A stretch of 64,000 nt of DNA from Trinickia mobilis (GTDB lineage Bacteria; Pseudomonadota; Gammaproteobacteria; Burkholderiales; Burkholderiaceae): contig NZ_JAFLRF010000009.1 in NCBI RefSeq assembly GCF_017315705.1, forward strand, positions 124,001-188,000. Direction: 5' to 3'. Below are positions 8,123-17,584 of this stretch, piece by piece (position 1 is the stretch's first letter; every line of letters begins with the position of its first letter). The notes beneath the pieces were generated by a model. The model did no database searches and had not been told where the DNA came from. It saw only the letters and a list, made by a program, of their open reading frames with translations. The translations under genes were made by a program, and so were the position numbers.

Positions 8123-9351
8123 AGGTCAAACTCGACAATTAGTGGCACTTTCAACCTGAGCAGCCTTTTATCCGAGTACAAAACCAGATCGCCACCTTGC
8201 CCGTGCTTGAGTTGCCATTGCCGATAATCCTTATTGCGGACGGGGTAATAGATGTTGCCGTCTGAAATCATGCCGTCCCTGGCAACGGGAAACATAGGCC
8301 AATCCCACGTTGTCATCTCTCCGGCGAGAGTGGCCCCAGGCACGATGATAAATCCCTTTTTATTCCAATGCCCCAAGTATTGCGAACCGCTCTTGATAGC
8401 GCCGTGCAGGTATGAATTATTGCGATCATGGAATGTAAAAACATCTCGCATGTAGATTGCGATGTCGTGCACCTCGACGCGCATGCGCCCGCCTTGCCTC
8501 CCATAAAAATAGTGGCCACCAATTGCAGCATTAAGAGTAAAAGCACCAAGTGATCCATATAGATCATCCATGAACAGGCCATTTGGCGCAGCAGCACCTC
8601 TCAAGAACATGAATAATTTATCCGAAAAACCGGAATCCACCTTCGTTAACTGAAATTGAAATTCCTTATGGTACTGATGCATATTTCTTTCGCTTAATTT
8701 CCATCCGTCGCGATAGTAGGGTGACGGATTGTGGCGCCCAAACATTCTAATGATCTCTCGCCTTGCCGCGTTCGAGTGGATCTCCACATCTATTAGCTCA
8801 TCATACTTCTCTTTTGCACGCGGAAAACCCAATATCCAATCCAGCTTGAACATGTTTGTATCAATCATGCTTGGCGGAAACGGCTTCCCATTCTGATTGA
8901 TGCCAAACCTGGCTCCGTCGTCGGTATTGGCGTAGTTCAATTCCCCGGCAAACCACTTGCGCATGACTTTGGCCGACATCGGCCAGCCGATTCGTTCCAT
9001 TGCGTCCGGAATGTCTTGCAAATCGAACGGCTTGACGCGCGGCTTCTTGACGGCTGGTGCTGCGGCGGCAGGCGGGGGCTTGGGCGGCGACGGTGTATTC
9101 AGCCAATCGCGAAAATCCAGCCCGAGTTCAATCAGATTCACCCATGGATCCTTGGGCGAGCGCTTGGGTTCGGGCGGCCTCTCCGGCACCGGGGTCGGCG
9201 GCGGTTGGTCGCGCAAGGGCAGCGCGAGTTTGTCGCTGGCGAGTGCAAACTCTTCAATGTTCAAAGGCGTGCAACTCTCATTGCGTTTCCACTTCCACGG
9301 CAAGAGCAAGCCCGGCGTGTAGTAGGGAAGTTGTTCGTTGTTGCCAGCCAC
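8119..9351 (-). CDS. DUF6402-like protein, candidate secreted effector
   Basis: A 410-residue protein. Residues 1-45 are polar; residues 49-105 hold two proline-rich linkers (PPPTPVPERPPEP and PSPPKPPPAAAAP); the C-terminal 300 residues form one globular domain with GWPMSAKVMRKWF, GGHYFYGRQGGRMRVEVHDI and WDWPMFPVARDG. I recall this domain as DUF6402, uncharacterised and often found near type VI secretion genes in Burkholderia and relatives; that needs a profile search. I place the start at GTG 9351 because GGAGG sits eight bases upstream; a TTG at 9420 would add 23 residues but has its AGGAG only one base away. Codons are clearly AT-richer than in neighbouring genes, which suggests transfer. 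Confidence 0.65.
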   Translation of the reverse strand: MAGNNEQLPYYTPGLLLPWKWKRNESCTPLNIEEFALASDKLALPLRDQPPPTPVPERPPEPKRSPKDPWVNLIELGLDFRDWLNTPSPPKPPPAAAAPAVKKPRVKPFDLQDIPDAMERIGWPMSAKVMRKWFAGELNYANTDDGARFGINQNGKPFPPSMIDTNMFKLDWILGFPRAKEKYDELIDVEIHSNAARREIIRMFGRHNPSPYYRDGWKLSERNMHQYHKEFQFQLTKVDSGFSDKLFMFLRGAAAPNGLFMDDLYGSLGAFTLNAAIGGHYFYGRQGGRMRVEVHDIAIYMRDVFTFHDRNNSYLHGAIKSGSQYLGHWNKKGFIIVPGATLAGEMTTWDWPMFPVARDGMISDGNIYYPVRNKDYRQWQLKHGQGGDLVLYSDKRLLRLKVPLIVEFDL

Positions 9352-9654
9352 AGTGTCAGCCTCCGTTTCAGTTGATAGCCCTCCATCAGCGCCCAAAGGG
9401 GCTTGGAAATAAATCAGCAAACTCCTAAATCAGAGCGGGATGTCCCTGTCGTCGCAGCGCGCCGACCCGGGCCAGTTCTGTGGGTCGGGCGCATAACGCG
9501 CCAGTACGTCCGCATCCGAGGCAACATAGAAGGATCACGTAGACAGGCACGCCACGCCGAGAGACGTGGGCGAAGGCCGGCCCGTTAACGCTAAAATATG
9601 CGTTTCCCGTAGCACCTCGCTTAACCGCCCTCAGGCGCGCCCGCCCGTCCAGCC
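9352..9654. other. Intergenic region between the DUF6402 gene and dusB
   Basis: This 303-base gap separates two divergent genes. It holds the GGAGG ribosome site of the DUF6402 gene at its left end and a TAAAAT hexamer at 9592-9597 that could be a -10 box for dusB. I see no repeat ends, integrase, transposase or tRNA that would explain how the cassette arrived. Confidence 0.5.
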
Positions 9655-10710
9655 ATGCCTACGCTCGGTTCCCACAATCTGCGCAACAACCTGTTCGTCG
9701 CCCCGATGGCCGGTGTGACGGACCGGCCGTTCCGCCAGCTATGCAAGCGGCTTGGCGCGGGCTACGCGGTGTCCGAGATGGTCGCGTCGAACGCGCAGCT
9801 CTGGAAGAGCGAGAAGACGATGCGCCGCGCGAACCACGCAGGCGAAGTCGAGCCGATCGCGGTCCAGATCGCGGGGGCCGACCCGGCGATGATGGCCGAA
9901 GCCGCGCGCTACAACGTGGCAAACGGCGCGCAGATCATCGACATCAACATGGGCTGCCCAGCCAAGAAGGTCTGCAACGTCGCGGCCGGCTCGGCGCTTT
10001 TGCAAAACGAGCCGCTCGTCGTGCGGATCGTCGAGGCCGTCGTCGCGGCGGTCGGCATCGGGCCGGACGCCGTCCCCGTCACGCTGAAGATCCGCACCGG
10101 CTGGAACCGCGAGAACAAGAACGCCGTCAAGGTGGCGCGGCTTGCCGAAAACGCCGGCATTTCGATGCTGACCGTGCACGGCCGCACCCGCGCCGATCTC
10201 TATCACGGCGAAGCCGAGTACGAGACGATCGCCGCGGTGAAGGCCGCGGTGCGCATACCGGTCGTCGCGAACGGCGACATTACGTCGCCGCAAAAAGCCA
10301 AGGCCGTGCTGGCGGCCACCGGCGCCGACGCGATCATGATCGGCCGCGCGGCGCAGGGACGGCCGTGGCTGTTCCGTGAAATCGAGCATTTCCTGCAAAA
10401 CGGCGAGTTGCTGCCGCCTCCGCGCATCGACGAAATCCAGCAGGTCATGAACGAGCATCTGGAAGACCACTACGCGTTCTATGGCGAATTTACCGGCGTG
10501 CGTACTGCGCGCAAGCACATCGGCTGGTACACTCGCGGCCTTTCGGGCGCCAATGCATTCCGTCACCGGATGAACACGCTCGATACGACACGCGAACAAC
10601 TGCTCGCCGTCAATGCGTTCTTCGACGAGCAGAAAACGCTCTCCGATCGTCTCGTCTACGTCGACGACGAAACCGGCGAGCCGGACAAAACCGACCGATT
10701 AGCAGCATGA
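9655..10710 (+). CDS. dusB: tRNA-dihydrouridine synthase DusB
   Basis: A 351-residue FMN enzyme that reduces uridine to dihydrouridine at position 17 of tRNA in E. coli. The TIM-barrel domain opens with VAPMAGVTDRPFR. Cys101 in NMGCPAKKVCN is the catalytic acid position. HGRTRADLY and ANGDITSPQKA are the other family motifs. The C-terminal helical domain binds tRNA. Its stop overlaps the fis start (ATGA), the same dusB-fis arrangement as in E. coli. Confidence 0.96.
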   Translation: MPTLGSHNLRNNLFVAPMAGVTDRPFRQLCKRLGAGYAVSEMVASNAQLWKSEKTMRRANHAGEVEPIAVQIAGADPAMMAEAARYNVANGAQIIDINMGCPAKKVCNVAAGSALLQNEPLVVRIVEAVVAAVGIGPDAVPVTLKIRTGWNRENKNAVKVARLAENAGISMLTVHGRTRADLYHGEAEYETIAAVKAAVRIPVVANGDITSPQKAKAVLAATGADAIMIGRAAQGRPWLFREIEHFLQNGELLPPPRIDEIQQVMNEHLEDHYAFYGEFTGVRTARKHIGWYTRGLSGANAFRHRMNTLDTTREQLLAVNAFFDEQKTLSDRLVYVDDETGEPDKTDRLAA

Positions 10711-10940
10711 GCAAGCACAACATCGAACAATGCGTCCGCGACAGCCTGGGCATGTACTTCCAGGATCTCGACGGCTCGAATCCGCACGACGTCTATGAAA
10801 TGGTGATGTCGTGCGTCGAAAAACCGATGCTCGAGGTGGTGCTCGAGCAAGCGGGCGGCAACCAATCGCTCGCCGCCGAATATCTCGGCATCAACCGCAA
10901 CACGTTGCGCAAAAAGCTGCAGCAGCACGGCCTGTTGTAA
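10707..10940 (+). CDS. fis: Fis-family DNA-binding protein
   Basis: A 77-residue nucleoid protein with the C-terminal Fis helix-turn-helix: [32 protein letters not shown]. It is shorter at the N-terminus than the 98-residue E. coli Fis, as is usual in betaproteobacteria. It overlaps dusB by four bases, so its level should follow dusB translation. purH follows after 37 bases. Expected role: a dimer bending DNA at promoters and recombination sites. Confidence 0.92.
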   Translation: MSKHNIEQCVRDSLGMYFQDLDGSNPHDVYEMVMSCVEKPMLEVVLEQAGGNQSLAAEYLGINRNTLRKKLQQHGLL

Positions 10941-10977
10941 ATTCGCGAAGCCCCCGTCCCTCCTCGGCCTTTTCATC

Positions 10978-12543
10978 ATGATCAAGCAAGCGCTCATCTC
11001 CGTTTCCGACAAGTCCGGCATCGTCGAATTCGCCAAATCGCTGTCGGAGCTCGGCGTCAAGATCCTGTCGACCGGCGGCACCGCGAAACTGCTCGCGGAC
11101 GCGGGGCTTTCCGTCACCGAAGTCGCCGACTACACCGGCTTTCCGGAGATGCTGGACGGGCGCGTGAAGACGCTGCATCCGAAGGTGCACGGCGGCATCC
11201 TCGCGCGCCGCGACCTGCCCGAGCACATGGCGGCGCTCAAAAAGCACAACATCCCGACGATCGACCTGCTCGTCGTGAACCTCTATCCGTTCGTCGCGAC
11301 GGTGTCGAAGGACGAGTGCACGCTCGAGGACGCGATCGAAAACATCGACATCGGCGGCCCGACGATGCTGCGCTCCGCCGCGAAGAACCATCGCGACGTG
11401 ACGGTGGTGGTCGACCCGGCCGACTACGCGACGGTGCTCGACGAAATGCGCGCGCACGGCAACAAGGTCAGCTACGAGACGAACTTCCGTCTGGCGACGA
11501 AGGTTTTCGCGCACACCGCGCAATACGACGGCGCGATCACGAACTACCTGACCAGCCTGACCGAAGAGCTGCAGCACGCGCAGCGCAACACGTATCCGGC
11601 CACGTTCAACTTCGCATTCGAGAAAGTGCAGGATCTGCGCTACGGCGAGAACCCGCATCAGAGCGCGGCGTTCTACCGCGACATCGCCGTGCCGGCCGGA
11701 GCGCTCGCGAACTATCGCCAGTTGCAGGGCAAGGAGCTGTCGTACAACAACATCGCCGACTCCGACGCGGCCTGGGAATGCGTGAAGACCTTCGACGCGC
11801 CGGCTTGCGTGATCATCAAGCACGCGAACCCGTGCGGCGTGGCGATCGGCGCGAACGCGAGCGAAGCGTATGCGAAGGCGTTCCAGACGGATCCGACCTC
11901 TGCATTCGGCGGCATCATCGCGTTCAATTGCGAAGTCGACGAGGTCACGGCTCAGGCCGTCGCGAAGCAGTTCGTCGAGGTGCTGATCGCACCGTCGTTC
12001 TCCGATGCTGCGAAGCAGGTGTTCGCCGCGAAGCAGAACGTGCGCCTGCTCGAAATCGCGCTGGGCGCAGGCCACAACACGTTCGATTTGAAGCGCGTCG
12101 GCGGCGGTCTGCTTGTGCAGTCGCTCGATGCGAAGAACGTGCAGCCGCACGAGCTGCGCGTCGTCACAAAGCGTCATCCGACGCCCCAGGAAATGGACGA
12201 TCTGCTGTTTGCATGGCGCATCGCGAAGTTCGTGAAGTCGAACGCGATCGTGTTCTGCGGCAAGGGCATGACGCTCGGCGTCGGCGCAGGCCAGATGAGC
12301 CGCGTCGATTCGGCGCGCATTGCAAGCATCAAGGCGCAAAACGCGGGCCTCTCGCTGAACAGCTCGGCGGTGGCGTCAGATGCGTTCTTCCCGTTCCGCG
12401 ACGGCCTCGACGTCGTGGTGGCAGCAGGCGCGACCTGTGTGATCCAGCCGGGCGGCTCGATGCGCGACGACGAAGTGATCGCCGCCGCCGACGAGCACAA
12501 CATCGCGATGGTGGTGACGGGCGTGCGGCACTTCCGTCACTGA
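10978..12543 (+). CDS. purH: Bifunctional AICAR transformylase / IMP cyclohydrolase PurH
   Basis: A 521-residue enzyme for the last two steps of IMP synthesis. The N-terminal MGS-like cyclohydrolase domain contains [13 protein letters not shown] and STGGTAKLL. The AICAR transformylase domain follows with [27 protein letters not shown] and the C-terminal [13 protein letters not shown]. Length matches the family. It is probably the last gene of the dusB-fis-purH unit, closed by the hairpin at 12571-12605. Confidence 0.97.
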   Translation: MIKQALISVSDKSGIVEFAKSLSELGVKILSTGGTAKLLADAGLSVTEVADYTGFPEMLDGRVKTLHPKVHGGILARRDLPEHMAALKKHNIPTIDLLVVNLYPFVATVSKDECTLEDAIENIDIGGPTMLRSAAKNHRDVTVVVDPADYATVLDEMRAHGNKVSYETNFRLATKVFAHTAQYDGAITNYLTSLTEELQHAQRNTYPATFNFAFEKVQDLRYGENPHQSAAFYRDIAVPAGALANYRQLQGKELSYNNIADSDAAWECVKTFDAPACVIIKHANPCGVAIGANASEAYAKAFQTDPTSAFGGIIAFNCEVDEVTAQAVAKQFVEVLIAPSFSDAAKQVFAAKQNVRLLEIALGAGHNTFDLKRVGGGLLVQSLDAKNVQPHELRVVTKRHPTPQEMDDLLFAWRIAKFVKSNAIVFCGKGMTLGVGAGQMSRVDSARIASIKAQNAGLSLNSSAVASDAFFPFRDGLDVVVAAGATCVIQPGGSMRDDEVIAAADEHNIAMVVTGVRHFRH

Positions 12544-12570
12544 GTCCGGCGCGCTTGCGGCGTCTGCCGA

Positions 12571-12605
12571 GAAACCCGGCGGCTTTGCGGCAGCCGGGTT
12601 TTTTG
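12571..12605 (+). terminator. Rho-independent terminator after purH
   Basis: An AACCCGGC/GCCGGGTT stem closes over a 12-base GC-rich loop and is followed by a T run. A 43-bp palindromic repeat begins immediately after the T tract. Confidence 0.85.
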
Positions 12606-12647
12606 TCGACCCGAGTTGGCGCTTTAGCGGTTACTCGGGTCTCATGC
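12605..12647 (-). repeat. 43-bp palindromic repeat, copy 1
   Basis: Read on the minus strand it starts GCATGAGACCCGAGT and ends CAACTCGGGTCGAC, with a CGCTAAAGCG centre. It matches copies at 47857-47899, 51947-51991, 55597-55639 and 55646-55688. The GTCGAC end abuts the purH terminator. Confidence 0.8.
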
Positions 12648-12700
12648 ACCGCTGTTGGTGCGACATATCGCACGGCTTTCTTTTGCAGGACGCTCGCGTT

Positions 12701-12735
12701 CGTCGCCCGTCGCCCGTCGCCGATCGCCGATCGCC
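12701..12735 (+). repeat. Tandem 7-bp repeats upstream of ruvC
   Basis: Three copies of CGTCGCC are followed by two copies of GATCGCC, ending 43 bases before the ruvC ATG. Such simple repeats can vary in number. Confidence 0.7.
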
Positions 12736-12778
12736 CTATTCGTTGTAGTATCGCAAGCACTCTTTTCCCCCGTTTCCC

Positions 12779-13321
12779 ATGAGAATTCTCGGCATCGACC
12801 CCGGCTTGCGTGTGACCGGTTTCGGCGTGATCGAGCAGACCGGCCACCAGCTCACGTACGTGACGAGCGGCGTGATCAAGACCGCCGATGCCTCGCTGCC
12901 CGAGCGCTTGGGCACGATCTTCGAGGGAATCTCGACGCTGATCCGCGAGCACCGGCCCGATCAGTCGGCCATCGAAAAAGTATTCGTCAACGTCAATCCG
13001 CAGTCGACACTCCTGCTCGGCCAGGCGCGGGGCGCGGCGATTTGCGGGCTTGTCGCGGGCGGCGTGCCGGTGGCCGAATACACGGCGCTGCAGTTGAAGC
13101 AGGCGGTGGTCGGCTATGGCCGCGCGACGAAGGAGCAGGTGCAGCAGATGGTCGTACGCCTGTTGAACCTCTCCGGCGTGCCCAGCACCGACGCAGCCGA
13201 CGCCCTCGGCATGGCGATCTGTCACGCGCACGGCGGCGATACGCTCAGCACGCTGGGCGGCATTGCGCCCGCGCTCGCGAAAAAAGGGTTGCGGGTGCGG
13301 CGCGGGCGGCTTATCGGCTGA
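12779..13321 (+). CDS. ruvC: Holliday junction resolvase RuvC
   Basis: A 180-residue endonuclease that cuts Holliday junctions with RuvAB. It opens with [16 protein letters not shown], where Asp7 is the first catalytic acid; further acidic residues are in SAIEKVFVN and [12 protein letters not shown]. It is the first gene of a ruvC-ruvA-ruvB run in the order expected for betaproteobacteria. No clear Shine-Dalgarno site stands before the ATG. Confidence 0.97.
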   Translation: MRILGIDPGLRVTGFGVIEQTGHQLTYVTSGVIKTADASLPERLGTIFEGISTLIREHRPDQSAIEKVFVNVNPQSTLLLGQARGAAICGLVAGGVPVAEYTALQLKQAVVGYGRATKEQVQQMVVRLLNLSGVPSTDAADALGMAICHAHGGDTLSTLGGIAPALAKKGLRVRRGRLIG

Positions 13322-13384
13322 GTGCGTGAGCGTTGCGCTACACTCGCGCTTTCTTTCACCGCTTCCTTCACGATTGAATCCGCC

Positions 13385-13966
13385 ATGATCGGTCGCATCG
13401 CCGGCGTCCTGCTGGAAAAAAATCCGCCTCATCTGCTCGTCGATTGCAGCGGCGTGGGCTACGAAGTCGACGTGCCGATGAGCACGTTCTACAACCTGCC
13501 CTCGACCGGCGAAAAAGTGGTGCTGCTCACGCAGTTGATCGTGCGCGAGGACGCCCACCTTCTGTACGGGTTCGGCACCGCGCAAGAACGCTCGACGTTC
13601 CGCGAGCTGTTGAAAATCACCGGCATCGGCGCACGGATGGCGCTTGCAGTGCTGTCGGGCATGAGCGTGCATGAGCTGTCCCAGGCGGTCACGCTGCAGG
13701 ATGCGGCTCGCTTGACGCGCGTGCCCGGCATCGGCAAGAAAACGGCGGAACGGCTGCTCCTCGAGCTGAAGGGCAAATTGGGCGCCGACCTCGGCACGAT
13801 GGCCGCTGCCGCGTCGGCATCCGGCCATGCGACCGATATCCTGAACGCATTGCTCGCATTGGGTTACTCCGAAAAAGAGGCGCTGGCCGCTATCAAGAAC
13901 GTGCCGGCAGGCACGGGGGTCTCCGAGGGCATCAAGCTGTCGCTGAAGGCCCTGTCGAAGGCTTGA
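13385..13966 (+). CDS. ruvA: Holliday junction DNA helicase subunit RuvA
   Basis: A 193-residue junction-binding subunit that tetramerises and loads RuvB. It starts [12 protein letters not shown]; the OB-fold domain is followed by two helix-hairpin-helix units ([17 protein letters not shown] and [20 protein letters not shown]), and the C-terminal UBA-like domain has [17 protein letters not shown], which contacts RuvB. The ATG at 13385 is used rather than a GTG right after ruvC. The gap to ruvC is 63 bases. Confidence 0.97.
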   Translation: MIGRIAGVLLEKNPPHLLVDCSGVGYEVDVPMSTFYNLPSTGEKVVLLTQLIVREDAHLLYGFGTAQERSTFRELLKITGIGARMALAVLSGMSVHELSQAVTLQDAARLTRVPGIGKKTAERLLLELKGKLGADLGTMAAAASASGHATDILNALLALGYSEKEALAAIKNVPAGTGVSEGIKLSLKALSKA

Positions 13967-14074
13967 CGCGCATCGAACGCGCGGCGGCCCTCGCCTGAGC
14001 CGCACTGCGCGGCAACCGCACCAACGAACCGACTTTCGCACGCGGCGACCTGCGGCGCGATTCGGCCATTCGGC

Positions 14075-14105
14075 CTAGGGCGTATTCACGCCAATCGCCT
14101 TAGGC
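14075..14105. repeat. Imperfect palindrome upstream of ruvB
   Basis: CCTAGGGCG and CGCCTTAGG form a nine-base stem with one mismatch, and GGCG/CGCC can form an alternative inner hairpin. No T tract follows, so it is not a typical terminator. It may be a protein-binding site or chance. Confidence 0.3.
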
Positions 14106-14118
14106 CAGTCGGCCAGCT

Positions 14119-14145
14119 TTGTCAGGGCGCCCTGCGCGGTACAAT
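14119..14145 (+). promoter_or_regulatory. Candidate ruvB promoter with leaderless start
   Basis: TTGTCA at 14119-14124 and TACAAT at 14140-14145 form a -35/-10 pair with a short 15-base spacer. The -10 ends six bases before the ruvB ATG, so the transcript would start at or next to the A of ATG. There is no Shine-Dalgarno sequence. Confidence 0.4.
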
Positions 14146-14151
14146 GCCTGC

Positions 14152-15216
14152 ATGATCGAAACCGACAAACTCGCCGCCGAACGCATCATTGCCGCCACGC
14201 CCGCGTCGTCGCACGAAGAGGCGTTCGAGCGCGCGTTGCGCCCCCGTCAGCTCGACGAGTACGTCGGCCAGGAAAAAGTGCGCGGTCAACTGGCGATCTT
14301 CATCGAGGCGGCCAAACGCCGTTCCGAAGCGCTCGACCACGTGCTGCTGTTCGGCCCGCCAGGGCTCGGCAAGACCACGCTCGCGCACATCATCGCGCGT
14401 GAAATGGGTGTGAATTTGCGGCAAACGTCAGGGCCGGTGCTGGAGCGCGCCGGCGACCTCGCGGCGCTGCTGACGAACCTCGAAGCGAACGACGTCCTCT
14501 TCATCGATGAGATCCACCGGCTGTCGCCGGTCGTCGAGGAAATTCTGTATCCGGCGCTCGAGGATTATCAGATCGACATCATGATCGGCGAAGGGCCGGC
14601 GGCGCGCAGCGTCAAGCTCGACCTGCAGCCGTTCACGCTGGTCGGCGCAACGACGCGCGCCGGCATGCTGACCAATCCGCTGCGCGACCGTTTCGGCATC
14701 GTCGCGCGTCTCGAGTTCTACGATGCCGAGCAGTTATCGCGCATCGTGCGCCGCTCGGCAACGCTCCTGGGCGCACAGATCCATCCCGACGGCGCGCTCG
14801 AAATCGCAAAGCGCTCGCGCGGCACGCCGCGGATCGCGAATCGCCTGCTGCGCCGGGTGCGCGACTACGCGGAGGTCAAGGCGGACGGCAACATCACCGC
14901 GCAAGTCGCCGACGCCGCGCTCGCGATGCTCGATGTCGACCCGGTCGGCTTCGACCTGATGGACCGCAAACTGCTCGAGGCCATCGTCCACAAGTTTGAC
15001 GGCGGCCCCGTCGGCGTCGACAACCTGGCTGCGGCCATCGGCGAAGAGCGCGACACGATCGAAGACGTGCTGGAGCCGTACCTGATTCAACAAGGCTTCC
15101 TGCAACGCACGCCGCGCGGCCGTGTGGCGACACTCCTGACCTACCGGCACTTCGGCCTCGCGGCTCCGGATTCGTCGAGCCCGGTACGCGATCTCTGGGG
15201 CGCGGGCAACACCTGA
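14152..15216 (+). CDS. ruvB: Holliday junction branch migration ATPase RuvB
   Basis: A 354-residue AAA+ motor. Walker [10 protein letters not shown] is at residues 68-76 and Walker [10 protein letters not shown] near residue 120. [16 protein letters not shown] holds sensor 1 and the arginine-finger region. The C-terminal winged helix ([17 protein letters not shown]) binds DNA. The 185-base gap from ruvA and the TACAAT just before the ATG suggest its own promoter as well as possible read-through. In-frame starts further upstream overlap the promoter and were not used. Confidence 0.97.
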   Translation: MIETDKLAAERIIAATPASSHEEAFERALRPRQLDEYVGQEKVRGQLAIFIEAAKRRSEALDHVLLFGPPGLGKTTLAHIIAREMGVNLRQTSGPVLERAGDLAALLTNLEANDVLFIDEIHRLSPVVEEILYPALEDYQIDIMIGEGPAARSVKLDLQPFTLVGATTRAGMLTNPLRDRFGIVARLEFYDAEQLSRIVRRSATLLGAQIHPDGALEIAKRSRGTPRIANRLLRRVRDYAEVKADGNITAQVADAALAMLDVDPVGFDLMDRKLLEAIVHKFDGGPVGVDNLAAAIGEERDTIEDVLEPYLIQQGFLQRTPRGRVATLLTYRHFGLAAPDSSSPVRDLWGAGNT

Positions 15217-15246
15217 TCGGCCGTCCGCGCACGGAGACGCTCAACG

Positions 15247-16182
15247 ATGTCCGATCACGCAAGCAGCCCCCACGAAGAGCGCGCGAGTCCCGGCCATCGG
15301 GTCCTCCAGCGGCTGCGTTCGAAACTCGCGCAAAGCGTCACGCACCTGACCACCGGCAGCGGCCCGAAGCTCGACTATTCCTCTCCGCCTGGAGACCCTG
15401 GCCTCTTCGGGCCAGACGCCGTCTGCTGGAAAGTCCATGCCGATTTCACGTCGATGATGGTCGGCGGCATCAGCGCGTTGATGCTGCAGGCGCTGCATCC
15501 GCTGGCGCTCGCGGGCGTCTGGGATCATTCGTCGTTTCGCACCGATATCCTCGGGCGTCTGCGCCGCACCGCAACGTTCATCGCCGGCACCACCTACGGC
15601 AGCCGCAGCGATGCGCTGGCGCTGATCGAGCGAGTCAAGCAGATCCATCTCGGCATCAGCGGCACCGCGCCGGACGGCAGGCCGTACCGGGCAAGCGACC
15701 CGGAGCTGTTGACCTGGGTGCATGTCGCCGAAGTGTCGAGTTTTCTCACCGCCCATCTGCGCTACGTGAGTCCGTCGCTGCCGGTCGCGGCGCAGGATCA
15801 GTACTATGCGGAAACCGCCCGCATCGCGCGGATGCTCGGCGCGACGCACGTGCCGAGCTCAAAGGCCGAAATCGACGCGTACCTGATGTCGATGCGGCCC
15901 GAACTCGAAGCCGGGCCGCGCACCCATGAAATCGTGAAGATTCTGATGAACGCGCCACCGCCCGGCTCGCGAATGCGGCCCGCCGGCACGCTGATGCTGA
16001 ACGCCGGCGTCGACCTTCTGCCGGACTGGGCGCAGCAAATGCTCGGCTTCGAGCGCTTTGCCGGCGCGCGCCGTGTACTGGTGCGGCCTGGTGTGCACAT
16101 CATTGCCCCGGTGATTCGCTGGGCGCTCGTGAACGGCGTCTCGAAACGCGCACGGCGGCGCGTGGCAGCTCGCCAGTCTTGA
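15247..16182 (+). CDS. MpaB/DUF2236-family oxygenase-like protein
   Basis: A 311-residue protein of the DUF2236 family, which includes latex-clearing oxygenase Lcp and MpaB; members bind haem b and act on diverse substrates. Family-like stretches are ALMLQALHPLALAGV, with a histidine in the likely haem-proximal region, and WVHVAEVSSFL. No signal peptide is seen, so it is probably cytoplasmic. It starts 30 bases after ruvB and may be co-transcribed, although no functional link is known. The substrate cannot be inferred. Confidence 0.8.
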   Translation: MSDHASSPHEERASPGHRVLQRLRSKLAQSVTHLTTGSGPKLDYSSPPGDPGLFGPDAVCWKVHADFTSMMVGGISALMLQALHPLALAGVWDHSSFRTDILGRLRRTATFIAGTTYGSRSDALALIERVKQIHLGISGTAPDGRPYRASDPELLTWVHVAEVSSFLTAHLRYVSPSLPVAAQDQYYAETARIARMLGATHVPSSKAEIDAYLMSMRPELEAGPRTHEIVKILMNAPPPGSRMRPAGTLMLNAGVDLLPDWAQQMLGFERFAGARRVLVRPGVHIIAPVIRWALVNGVSKRARRRVAARQS

Positions 16183-16241
16183 CAATCGAGCCTGCGCCAG
16201 CGGGACGCGCGACCGGCAGCCTGAAGAGCAGCAACGGTCGA

Positions 16242-16913
16242 TCAGCGGAACAACGCCGGATCCTTGACGTACCCGTCGTCATCGCTATTGCCGGCGAGGT
16301 GGTCGATATCAGCCCAAGCCAGCACCCGCGCGCGGCCGCCGTTGAATTCCACTGTGTTGATGCTCGTGTTGAGCAACGCGTAGTTGCGCGGCGCGTCGAG
16401 CAGAAGGCCGTTGGCGAAGCGATACACGCAGTCGAGCACGCCACCGTGCGCAACGCACGCAATACGTCCTTCCGGATTTTCGGTGACGATCGACTCCACC
16501 GCGTGCACCACGCGATGGTAGAACGCGCGGGACGATTCGCCGCCCTCCGGAGCGAAGCCCGGATCGCGCGTCTGCCAGACCGCGTATTCGTCGGGGAAGC
16601 GCGCCTCGATCTCTGTGCTGTCGTGACCTTGAAAGACGCCGTACGCACGCTCGCGCAGGCCGGGCTTCAATCGCAGCGGCAGGCCAAGCGCGGACGCAGC
16701 AGGTTGCGCGGTTTGCTGCGCGCGCTGCAGATCGCTCGAATAGATTGCATCGAGCCTGGCGCCCGACTGCGCCTCGCGCGCCAGACGTGCGGCAAGCTGC
16801 TGGGCTTGCGCGACGCCGCTCTGCGCAAGCGGAATGTCGATATGGCCTTGGATACGCCTGATGCGATTCCAGTCGGTCTCGCCGTGTCGGATGAAAAGGA
16901 CTTGGGTGGGCAT
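16242..16913 (-). CDS. Histidine phosphatase family protein (GpmB/CobC-like)
   Basis: A 223-residue member of the phosphoglycerate-mutase-like clan. The RHG motif is in VLFIRHGETDWNRIRRIQGH near the N-terminus; the second catalytic histidine is in RIACVAHGGVLDCVYRF, and RERAYGVFQGHD completes the pattern. Such proteins are usually phosphatases rather than mutases, and the substrate is unknown. The ATG at 16913 is directly before the motif; longer in-frame starts were rejected. It is convergent with the DUF2236 gene, with 59 bases between them. Confidence 0.88.
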   Translation of the reverse strand: MPTQVLFIRHGETDWNRIRRIQGHIDIPLAQSGVAQAQQLAARLAREAQSGARLDAIYSSDLQRAQQTAQPAASALGLPLRLKPGLRERAYGVFQGHDSTEIEARFPDEYAVWQTRDPGFAPEGGESSRAFYHRVVHAVESIVTENPEGRIACVAHGGVLDCVYRFANGLLLDAPRNYALLNTSINTVEFNGGRARVLAWADIDHLAGNSDDDGYVKDPALFR

Positions 16914-17055
16914 GGGGTGCCAGGGGCGAAGAGCAGAACCGTCATTGTCGCAAAAACGATCCCCAGACGAGTTAGAGGATCGCGCCGGCAGGGCCTGCAG
17001 CGCCATCGCAGGATCTAAGCCCGACGTCCCCCGTTCGCACCGCTAGTAACAGACC

Positions 17056-17514
17056 CTAGCCGCGCGTCTGCAACCAGAACGTAACAGGGCCGTCATTGAC
17101 GAGCGAAACCTGCATCTCCGCGCCGAATTCGCCAGTCTCGACGACTGGATGTTTCGCCCTCGCTGCCGCGACGAAATAGTCGAACAAGCGCTTGCCCTCG
17201 TCGGGCGGAGCGGCGGGCGTAAAGCTGGGCCGCAAGCCGCTGTTGGTGTCAGCGGCGAGCGTGAACTGCGATACGAGCAGCAGGCCGCCGGCGCGGCCCT
17301 CGCCGTCGATGTTCGTGACGGGCAAGTTCATCTTGCCCGCTGCGTCGCTGAAGACGCGATAGCCGAGGACTTTAGCGAGGAGCTTGTCGGCGCTCGCATC
17401 GGTGTCGCCGCGCTCGGCGCAGACGAGCGCGAGCAGGCCAGCGTCGATCGCGCCCGTCACGCGCTCACCGACGCGCACTTCAGCGCACTTCACGCGCTGA
17501 ATCAGCGCGATCAT
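17056..17514 (-). CDS. dtd: D-aminoacyl-tRNA deacylase Dtd
   Basis: A 152-residue enzyme that removes D-amino acids from mischarged tRNA, especially D-Tyr-tRNA. It starts [35 protein letters not shown] holds the SQFTL motif, and the C-terminal [13 protein letters not shown] holds the NxGPVT-type motif; together they form the active site. The ATG at 17514 is used because homology starts there; a GTG 24 bases upstream is in frame. It lies 70 bases downstream of tyrS, a sensible functional partner. Confidence 0.95.
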   Translation of the reverse strand: MIALIQRVKCAEVRVGERVTGAIDAGLLALVCAERGDTDASADKLLAKVLGYRVFSDAAGKMNLPVTNIDGEGRAGGLLLVSQFTLAADTNSGLRPSFTPAAPPDEGKRLFDYFVAAARAKHPVVETGEFGAEMQVSLVNDGPVTFWLQTRG

Positions 17515-17584
17515 GCGCAGCACCCGCCGCGAGGACACAACGGCGCGGAAAGCGGCGCCGCCAACCAGATCGCCGCGACCATCC

